IMG/VR virus record: IMGVR_UViG_3300028837_000116
Span: 1-37,145 of that record
Strand: one strand, 5' to 3'
Source: a virus
DNA length: 37,145 nucleotides
The notes beneath the pieces were generated by a model, which was not told the DNA's origin, did not search any database, and saw only the letters and a program-made list of their open reading frames with translations. The first letter of the stretch is position 1. Every line of letters begins with the position of its first letter. The position numbers and the translations under genes were made by a program. Positions 31,631-37,145 of this stretch are shown one piece after another.

Positions 31631-32635
31631 ATGAGTGAAGAGAACTATGATGCGGCAGAAGCGGAAGCTGCACGAATTGATGAAGCTATTCAGATGATTG
31701 AAGCAGAGAAAACTGCAGAAAATGTAGATGAAGCTAATGCAGATGAAACTCCCGATCCCGAACCTGACGATGAAACAACCGATGAGAAACCCGATCCTAA
31801 GCCAGACGATCAAGCAGATGAAGACGAATCAGCAGAGGATGAGTCAGACGGAAAAGACGAGGAAAAGAAAACTGCGAAGGAACTAGTTGAAAAGCTAGAG
31901 AAATCCTGGGCAATGGTTGACAAAAGAGAAGCTGATCTACGCCAGAGAGAACAGGAGCTAAAGACCCAGAACCAAGAAGTCAAAGAAGTGAATGAATTTA
32001 TCAAGCAGTTCAAAGCGAATCCGTATGATTATCTTGAGAAGATGGGCATCACATACGAGGACTGGACGGCAAAAATTCTAGGTTCTAAAGAAGACAATGC
32101 CTCGTCCCAAGTCGAGCGAACAAAGAAGGAGCTTCTAGAGCGAATAGAAGCTAATGAAAAGAAACAGTCATCCTTTGAGGAGCAAGCGAAAGCCGACGCG
32201 AACAAGGTTGCTCTTAATGCCTACTACGAGCAAATAGAAGAGGCAGCTCAGGCCGAAGAGTTTGAGCTAGTAAGAACGCAGAATGCAACGGCTGAGGCTC
32301 TGCAATATGCAGAGTTGTGGTATGCCGAGCACGGAGAGATTCTTGAACCTGCAAAGGCGGTAAAAGCGATTGAGGATTATCTCAGGGAAGAGCTTAAGAA
32401 TACGATGCAGACAACTTATGCTAAGAAGCTCTTGAACCCTGATGGTAGCGAAAAAGATAAGAAGAAGCCGCCTGTTAATGACAAGGATAAAAAGAAGACT
32501 CCTGCTGGTAAATCAACAGAGACATTAACCAACAAGTTAGGCACCTCAGTTAGTCAGAGGAAGAATGCTGAAGAGCATGTAACCGAAGAGGAACGCATCG
32601 AAGCGGCACTCAAGGTGTTTAACTCAATCGAATAA
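31631..32635 (+). CDS. Scaffolding protein
   Basis: This 334-residue protein has a very acidic N-terminal 80 residues (repeated DE, PDPEPDD), a long coiled coil (about 80-125) and further helices, then a basic Lys-rich stretch near 275-295 and a short C-terminal helix (ERIEAALKVFNSI). Acidic N-terminus plus basic C-terminal capsid-binding helix, placed between portal and major capsid protein, is the usual scaffold layout. It acts inside the procapsid and is expected to be lost during maturation. The AGGAGG site lies 6 nt upstream. Confidence 0.78.
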   Translation: MSEENYDAAEAEAARIDEAIQMIEAEKTAENVDEANADETPDPEPDDETTDEKPDPKPDDQADEDESAEDESDGKDEEKKTAKELVEKLEKSWAMVDKREADLRQREQELKTQNQEVKEVNEFIKQFKANPYDYLEKMGITYEDWTAKILGSKEDNASSQVERTKKELLERIEANEKKQSSFEEQAKADANKVALNAYYEQIEEAAQAEEFELVRTQNATAEALQYAELWYAEHGEILEPAKAVKAIEDYLREELKNTMQTTYAKKLLNPDGSEKDKKKPPVNDKDKKKTPAGKSTETLTNKLGTSVSQRKNAEEHVTEEERIEAALKVFNSIE

Positions 32636-32636
32636 T

Positions 32637-32696
32637 AGATAAATCTCCTTGCCTCTGGGGAAAGGATTTATCTTTCTAAGCGAGCTTAAGCTTGCT
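32637..32696 (+). promoter_or_regulatory. Two hairpins between scaffold and capsid genes
   Basis: Hairpin A pairs 32637-32645 with 32665-32673 (AGATAAATC with GATTTATCT, 9 perfect pairs, plus an inner CTT/AAG). Hairpin B pairs 32679-32685 with 32690-32696 (7 pairs, one G-U, TTAA loop). Neither has a clear T tract. They may set relative amounts of scaffold and capsid mRNA by pausing, partial termination or protection of the capsid transcript. Confidence 0.5.
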
Positions 32697-32721
32697 CTAA
32701 AAACAAGGAGTGTTTTGACTT

Positions 32722-33963
32722 ATGGCTAATATTACAATGACTAGTCTAGATCCTGTCCTTAAGACTCTGTACAAGGGTACTGGTGTTGAGGATGCTACTT
32801 ACCAGGATCACCCCTTTATGGCTATGGTAGCCAAGTTTGAAGGGTTCGTAGGGCGCAATATGCCTCTACCTATTAAGTACGCTAATGGCCAGGGCCGTAG
32901 TGCTGATTTCCCTACTGCCCAGTCTAATGCGGGTTCCCCTTCGTTCGAGGATTTCCTGCTTACCCGCGTAAGTGATTATGCGGTATGCGGTATCGACGGA
33001 GAGGCTATTCGAGCTTCTGCTAGTGACAAGGGTGCGTTCATTCGCGGTCTAAAGGCCAAGATGGACAGTGCTTTTGGCGCTTGTGCGGCTTCTCTGAGTG
33101 CTTCGCTATTCCTGGATGGCACTGGTGCAATCGGCCGTGGCGACGGTGCTTGGAACGTTGCTACTACTGATGCTGTTCTGGCAACGACTTCTGATGTAGT
33201 GCATTTCGAGGTTGGACAGCACGTCGTGCTTTCCGATGCGAAGACCAATGCAGTGCGTGCGGGCAGCGTAACTCTAGCGGGTATTGCTCGTGACACTGGT
33301 ACTCTGACTGCTTCTGCTGCTTGGACTGGCGGTATTGCTGCGGCTGTCAACACCGACTATATGTTTGTCGAGGGTGACGCTCACAATGCGGTTAGCTACA
33401 AGAAGATTTCTGGTCTAGATGCTTGGATTCCTGCTTCGGCTCCTGGTGCTACATTATTCTTCGGCGTGAATCGTTCTACTGATACTCGCCTTGGTGGACA
33501 GCGGCTCGACGCTTCTGGCTATGCGACCGTAGAGGAAGCTCTTATTGATGGCGCTAGCATCGTAGCGGCTGAGGGCGGAAGACCTGATGTTTGTCTGGTC
33601 AATCCCGTGAAGTTCCGTAAGCTCGTCAAGGAACTAGGCGCGAAGGTTCAGTATGATAAGCTGCAGGCCCAGAATGCTAAGGGTGCTATGGCTCATATCG
33701 GATTCCGTTCGGTAATCGTCGATGGTGACCGTGGTCCTGTGCAGGTAGTTTCTGATCGTGATTGTCCTGAAGCTACTGCCCATATGATTCAGCTGGATAC
33801 TTGGAAGCTTTGCTCCCTAGGTCCTGCTCCCGGTATTCTGATGGACGATGGCAACAGGATTCTTCGTCAGGCTGCTGCAGACGGTTATGAGGTTCGGGTT
33901 GGCTATTACGCGCAGCTCGGTTGTTCAAATCCGTCAGCGAACTGCAACATCACCCTACCCTAA
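32722..33963 (+). CDS. Major capsid protein (HK97-fold type)
   Basis: This 413-residue protein builds the head shell. The N-terminal helix region (residues 1-40, ending with HPFMAMVAKFEGFVGRNMPL), the mixed beta/alpha middle and a C-terminal half with VCLVNPVKFRKLVKELG (about 290-306) and a final strand are typical of podovirus capsid proteins. Codon use differs from its neighbours, with far more C/G-ending codons (GGC, CGT, GTC, CTG), as expected for the most highly expressed gene. It has an AAGGAG site, is preceded by two hairpins and followed by a strong hairpin. Confidence 0.85.
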   Translation: MANITMTSLDPVLKTLYKGTGVEDATYQDHPFMAMVAKFEGFVGRNMPLPIKYANGQGRSADFPTAQSNAGSPSFEDFLLTRVSDYAVCGIDGEAIRASASDKGAFIRGLKAKMDSAFGACAASLSASLFLDGTGAIGRGDGAWNVATTDAVLATTSDVVHFEVGQHVVLSDAKTNAVRAGSVTLAGIARDTGTLTASAAWTGGIAAAVNTDYMFVEGDAHNAVSYKKISGLDAWIPASAPGATLFFGVNRSTDTRLGGQRLDASGYATVEEALIDGASIVAAEGGRPDVCLVNPVKFRKLVKELGAKVQYDKLQAQNAKGAMAHIGFRSVIVDGDRGPVQVVSDRDCPEATAHMIQLDTWKLCSLGPAPGILMDDGNRILRQAAADGYEVRVGYYAQLGCSNPSANCNITLP

Positions 33964-33980
33964 AGGATTAATACGATAAA

Positions 33981-34007
33981 GGATGGGGTCTATAGTTGAC
34001 CCCATCC
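33981..34007 (+). terminator. Strong hairpin after the capsid gene
   Basis: A perfect 10-bp stem (GGATGGGGTC with GACCCCATCC) and 7-nt loop lie 17 nt after the capsid stop and are followed only by ATTTATCC. It is a terminator or, given the weak T tract, a partial terminator or RNA-protecting hairpin that lowers expression of downstream genes. Confidence 0.65.
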
Positions 34008-34033
34008 ATTTATCCATACAAGGAGGAACTTAA

Positions 34034-35044
34034 ATGGCTACTCTAAGAAGTAATGAAAAAAGTGTAAGTCCTTCCAGGATTGTTATTGCTGGTTCCTTTG
34101 GCATGGGTGTAGATGAAGTAGCGTCTGTTTTAGATCTAGGAGGAGTTTGTAGCGATATAGACTCTCTCATGACTGCTGATACGGCAGGTGTTGTCGGAGA
34201 TACTTATACAATTGAGATTATCAACGATGGCAATGCTAAGGCTAATATTGATACCAGTCTCCACACTACATTGGATTTCGTCATTGAAGCAGCTTCCGGC
34301 GGTACTGGTGGGAACGATTGGTCAGTATGCATGTTTGCTGGTGGAGGTACTGGAGTAGGCGGCGCAGTAAGACTTACCGAGGATACTGTTGATAAGATTG
34401 CTTACATTGACTTCGAAGATGGAGTCAGTGATATGGACGATCTTAAGGCAGCCCTCGATGGTGCTACTAATGTCGCATATCTATCTGGTACTCTCGGTGC
34501 TGGTAAGATTGATGCTACTGATGATGAATTTGCTCCCGAATTGCTTACCGGTGGAACTGCTCAGGAATATGCTAGCTCAAGTGGTACTGCAACAGAACTT
34601 CATTTTACTGCTGCTGCTACTACAGTTACACAAGCCGAGGCTGCGTTGAATGGTATTGCTGTTGATAAAATCATGACTGCTTCTGGCGGTACTGGTGCTA
34701 CAGTCATGCAGGTTGGCGATGTAATTGGTGCTACAGCTTTAGCTGGCGGAACAGATGCGGTGGCTCTTGGTTCAATCAAGGGTTATGGCTACAGTCCAGC
34801 TAAGACTTCAACTGGTGAATATACAATTACACTTGCAGAGCAGTATGCTGACATGGAATCTGCAGATGCAACTCTACAGTTGGCTACTGCTGCTGATAAA
34901 TTCCTGCAGGTAGGGACTTATGATTCAGCTAACCGTACATTGAAATTCTGGATCTGGGACAAGAGCGATGGAGCTTTAGCAGATGTAGCTATTAATGCTA
35001 ATAACCGCATCAACTTTTCCCTGACAATGAGTAATACTTCATAA
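34034..35044 (+). CDS. Decoration-type protein with large inserted domain
   Basis: This 336-residue protein aligns at both ends with the next gene's 121-residue product. Its N-terminus (residues 1-25, with IVIAGSFGM) matches that protein's VTIAGSFAV. Its C-terminus (about 247-336: IKGYGYSPAKTSTGEYTITL, ATLQLATAADKFLQVGTYD, LKFWIWDKSDGAL, NRINFSL) matches the rest. Between them lie about 215 residues rich in Gly, Ala, Thr and Asp, which contain two internal units ending LLTGGTA and ALAGGTDA, like repeat modules of tail and head fibres. It probably decorates the capsid, with the insert projecting outwards. Confidence 0.65.
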   Translation: MATLRSNEKSVSPSRIVIAGSFGMGVDEVASVLDLGGVCSDIDSLMTADTAGVVGDTYTIEIINDGNAKANIDTSLHTTLDFVIEAASGGTGGNDWSVCMFAGGGTGVGGAVRLTEDTVDKIAYIDFEDGVSDMDDLKAALDGATNVAYLSGTLGAGKIDATDDEFAPELLTGGTAQEYASSSGTATELHFTAAATTVTQAEAALNGIAVDKIMTASGGTGATVMQVGDVIGATALAGGTDAVALGSIKGYGYSPAKTSTGEYTITLAEQYADMESADATLQLATAADKFLQVGTYDSANRTLKFWIWDKSDGALADVAINANNRINFSLTMSNTS

Positions 35045-35059
35045 AGGAGGAAATATCCT

Positions 35060-35425
35060 ATGGCTTCGAGAACTACTTTCGATGTAAAGTCACATGAAGT
35101 TAGCTCGGTCACGATTGCGGGTAGCTTTGCGGTATCAACAGCTACGGTTGTTAGCGATATCACGGGTAAAGGTTATACAGCAGTAAAAACTACAACTGGT
35201 GTCGTAACTATTACTTTTGATGACGTTTGGCCCGATCTGCTAAGTGCCGTTGCTACTCTTCAGCTTGGAACAGCTTCCGATCAGTTTGCTCAGATTGGTG
35301 TTTATACTGCTTCTGCTAAGACCCTAGTAATTAATCTCTGGGATATTAGTGGTGCTGCTCTAGCTAACCCTGCGAATGCTGGCCGAATCAACTTTAGATG
35401 CACTTTTGACAATTCAACTGCGTAA
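35060..35425 (+). CDS. Decoration-type protein, short paralogue
   Basis: This 121-residue beta protein is the uninterrupted form of the fold seen in its upstream neighbour: VTIAGSFAV (17-25), ITGKGYTAVKTTTGVVTITF, ATLQLGTASDQFAQIGVYT, LVINLWDISGAAL and NRINFRC-type final strand (here GRINFRC). Its place directly after major capsid and its paralogue suggests a capsid decoration or minor head protein. The AAAGGAGG site lies about 10 nt upstream. Confidence 0.66.
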   Translation: MASRTTFDVKSHEVSSVTIAGSFAVSTATVVSDITGKGYTAVKTTTGVVTITFDDVWPDLLSAVATLQLGTASDQFAQIGVYTASAKTLVINLWDISGAALANPANAGRINFRCTFDNSTA

Positions 35426-35437
35426 TAAAAAACACAA

Positions 35438-35482
35438 GGGGCTTGGCCCTCAAAAGCCAAGCTCCACCACTAGGGAGTGGAG
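35438..35482 (+). promoter_or_regulatory. Overlapping hairpins at the adaptor gene ribosome binding site
   Basis: Hairpin 1 pairs 35438-35447 with 35456-35465 (10 pairs, one G-U). Hairpin 2 pairs CTCCAC 35462-35467 with GTGGAG 35477-35482. They share bases 35462-35465, so the full forms exclude each other. The ribosome binding sequence AGGGAG (35472-35477) lies in the loop of hairpin 2, so folding could tune adaptor translation. Hairpin 1 may also terminate part of the decoration transcript. Confidence 0.5.
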
Positions 35483-35485
35483 TTA

Positions 35486-36166
35486 ATGAACGATCTCAAG
35501 CTATCAGAGCTTAAAGCAATTATCCTCGATCAGGCCGATATGACAGATAGCGGCTTTATTACCGATATCAGATTAACCTATTGGATAAATGCTGAGTTAT
35601 CAGAGCTACATGATCTATTGATCGATAGCTTTGAGGATTACTTCCTTGCCAAGAAAATAATTACTCTGGCAGGAGATACAGAGAACTATGCACTCCCCGA
35701 CGACTTCTATAAAGCTATCAAGGTTTTCTATATGGATGGGACTAACAGATATAGACTGCGGCGTTTTATGATGGAAGAATTAGATCAATACAGCAATGAT
35801 TATTACTCTGCTTATGTTATGGCTCCTGAAGTAGATTTATGCTATCGAGTTGAAGGTAACGAGATTTATATTGCCCCGACTCCTAGCTTAGGTGGAAGGC
35901 TGGAATTATGGTATATTCCTCAGCTAGAGAGACTTGTAGATCCAAACGATACAGTACATTTCCAGATTCCTATTGGCTGGGAAGACTACGTTGTATGCGG
36001 TGTGGTTGCTAGATGTTTAGCTAAAGAAGAGTCTGATCCCACATTCTTCCTTATGAAGAAAGCGGAAATCAAAGCAAGAATTATTGAGATGGCTGCAACC
36101 AGGGATGAAGGCGGAGAGAATAGAGTAGTTGATGTATACAGGCGATTCGATGACATTGGCTACTAA
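35486..36166 (+). CDS. Head-tail adaptor protein
   Basis: This 226-residue protein belongs by pattern to podovirus adaptor proteins that sit beneath the portal. It has FITDIRLTYWINAELSELHD near the N-terminus, a central strand pair with GDTENYALPDDFYKAIKVFY, a beta segment with YRVEGNEIYIAPTP and LELWYIPQ, then GWEDYVVCGVVARCLAKEES, and a C-terminal helix with AATRDEGG before VVDVYRRFD. I start at ATG 35486, with AGGGAG 8 nt upstream. A GTG three codons earlier is the alternative. It lies between decoration and tail genes, the expected place. Confidence 0.75.
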   Translation: MNDLKLSELKAIILDQADMTDSGFITDIRLTYWINAELSELHDLLIDSFEDYFLAKKIITLAGDTENYALPDDFYKAIKVFYMDGTNRYRLRRFMMEELDQYSNDYYSAYVMAPEVDLCYRVEGNEIYIAPTPSLGGRLELWYIPQLERLVDPNDTVHFQIPIGWEDYVVCGVVARCLAKEESDPTFFLMKKAEIKARIIEMAATRDEGGENRVVDVYRRFDDIGY

Positions 36167-36175
36167 AAGGAACCT

Positions 36176-37015
36176 ATGGTAAATCCTTTTAATCCACATA
36201 CATCTGAAAATTATGATGTAAAAGCAGCCCAGGATCAGGTAGAAGAATTCACCCGTCCTTTGGTGGATAATCCTACGCTCAAAGGGGTTTATCTGGATTC
36301 TATCCAGTTAGAAGCTGGAGCTACAGTCAATGTAATCGAGCACAAATTGAACCGTAAAATTAGAGGTTGGTATATAGTCAGAGCCTATGACGTAGGTTTA
36401 CTTACACCAGCCGCTCCGAGTATTGTCACTGACAACATGTTGGTTCTTTATAGCATAAATTATCTTCTTAATCCAATGCCAGCTACTTATGCCTGGAGAG
36501 CTTTCTATTGGGATGGACAACGTATTGTAGGTAGTAGTTTTAGCCATACTCCCGGAGCAACTACAATTACAATCAATGATCCAGGTTATTATCATGCTGC
36601 TTCTACTCTTGGTTGGTATCGAGCAGCTCCTGCTGGTGGAGCTGGTGGATTCGGGGGTCAATTAAGTTTGCAAAGAAATGGCGGAGCTTGGGGTGTCCTG
36701 AACGAAACCTATGGACTGACTTATGGCGCTGGTGACTATGGTTCACAGATTGGAATAACAGGATTTTATCTTGCTCCAGGAGATGTGCCGGCTTTATTCA
36801 GGGTTAATTATACATCTCGTGTTAATCTGAAAAACCATGAATGTTATCCTGCTGGTTGTAACTTAGTCCTTCATACCGTTGGCAAGGTAAGTAGTAGTGG
36901 CGGTGGAAGTTTTGTTCCTATCATTCGAGAAGAGACCGAGGATAATGACGATCCGACTAAATATCTGCAGTTACTTACTGATGTTGATTGCGTTGTAGAT
37001 TTATGGATTTTCTAA
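36176..37015 (+). CDS. Tail/connector protein with inserted domain
   Basis: This 279-residue protein carries an N-terminal stretch (about residues 31-71) with NPTLKGVYLDSIQLEAGAT, VIEHKLNRKIRGWYIVRAYD, and a last strand VDCVVDLWIF. In the small phage virion family that I recall, those two parts are adjacent in proteins of roughly 110 residues. Here about 190 residues of beta-rich, Gly/Ala/Tyr-rich sequence intervene (about 72-262, including a GGAGGFGGQLSLQRNGGAWG segment). It sits between adaptor and nozzle genes and probably belongs to the tail. The 3' end is followed by the nozzle ribosome binding site. Confidence 0.58.
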   Translation: MVNPFNPHTSENYDVKAAQDQVEEFTRPLVDNPTLKGVYLDSIQLEAGATVNVIEHKLNRKIRGWYIVRAYDVGLLTPAAPSIVTDNMLVLYSINYLLNPMPATYAWRAFYWDGQRIVGSSFSHTPGATTITINDPGYYHAASTLGWYRAAPAGGAGGFGGQLSLQRNGGAWGVLNETYGLTYGAGDYGSQIGITGFYLAPGDVPALFRVNYTSRVNLKNHECYPAGCNLVLHTVGKVSSSGGGSFVPIIREETEDNDDPTKYLQLLTDVDCVVDLWIF

Positions 37016-37145
37016 CTAAGGAGAGACCAGTACATGGCTAGAGGATATCCTCAAAAAGAGCAGATAGAAATACCGTTCGTTGGCGGCATTGATTCTAAGA
37101 CTGCCTCCGAACGTATTATGCCTGGTAAACTCCAGAATCTACTCA
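37002..37145. repeat. Right copy of 144-bp terminal direct repeat
   Basis: Exact copy of 1-144. With it the genome closes on itself, so genes at 36176 and 33 are neighbours. Confidence 0.95.
37034..37145 (+). CDS. Tail nozzle protein, N-terminal fragment duplicated by the terminal repeat
   Basis: The first 37 codons of the nozzle gene (full copy at 33-3122) appear again here because of the end overlap. This is not a second gene. It shows that the nozzle gene follows the 279-residue tail protein gene by 18 nt in the circular genome. Confidence 0.9.
   Translation, partial: MARGYPQKEQIEIPFVGGIDSKTASERIMPGKLQNLL

Noticed and set aside
1-37145. tRNA genes, CRISPR arrays, insertion sequences and integrase/attachment sites
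   Set aside because: I looked for T-arm-like motifs, regular spaced repeats, transposase motifs and recombinase genes and found none that stand up.

Overview
The window is the complete genome of a tailed double-stranded DNA phage of podovirus-like (short-tailed) type. The first 144 bases recur exactly as the last 144, so the molecule closes into a circle or is terminally redundant, with about 37.0 kb of unique sequence. All 50 genes I accept lie on the + strand, are tightly packed (many 4-14 nt stop/start overlaps, strong AGGAGG-type ribosome binding sites) and have moderately low GC. Promoters are sigma70-like, so the host is a bacterium with ordinary transcription, but nothing in the window names it. 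I see no tape-measure, sheath, integrase or lysogeny repressor. The nozzle-type tail protein, the large ejection-type proteins and the P22/T7-like gene order point to a short tail.

Layout. (1) 33-16350: tail nozzle, a small unknown, three or four internal/ejection-type proteins (one with an S74 chaperone-like C-terminus), two large receptor-binding or appendage proteins (one repeat-rich, one with several carbohydrate-binding/LamG-like domains), two small beta proteins and an XhlA-like membrane protein. (2) 16351-16695: a noncoding control region with an operator-like palindrome, an extended -10 promoter and a leader able to form a pseudoknot. (3) 16696-23781: the early region, with a winged-helix replication initiator carrying palindromic iterons inside its own gene, a consensus sigma70 promoter at 17376, a sigma-factor-like regulator, an HNH-type zinc protein, a holin-like protein, a GroES-like co-chaperonin and a long run of small, mostly cysteine-rich proteins. 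One of these is interrupted by an in-frame amber codon. (4) 23782-24054: a terminator followed by a repeat-bearing noncoding stretch before the terminase genes. (5) 24055-37015: small and large terminase, a GNAT-like protein, small beta structural proteins including three tandem paralogues, an endonuclease-VII-like protein lacking its catalytic histidine, portal, scaffold, major capsid protein, decoration-type proteins, head-tail adaptor and a tail protein. The circle then closes onto the nozzle gene.

How it works together. The initiator probably opens the origin inside its own gene and hands over to the host replisome, because no helicase, primase, polymerase or SSB is recognisable. The sigma-like protein may redirect host RNA polymerase to the long structural operon. 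The GroES-like protein may adapt host GroEL for capsid folding. Terminase packages DNA through the portal into a scaffolded HK97-type head. The adaptor, nozzle and appendage proteins build the short tail, and the ejection proteins leave with the DNA. No endolysin was recognised. The most unusual signals are the iterons conserved at DNA level in all three reading frames, the pseudoknotted leader, the amber-interrupted zinc protein, and two structural folds that appear to be split by large insertions.
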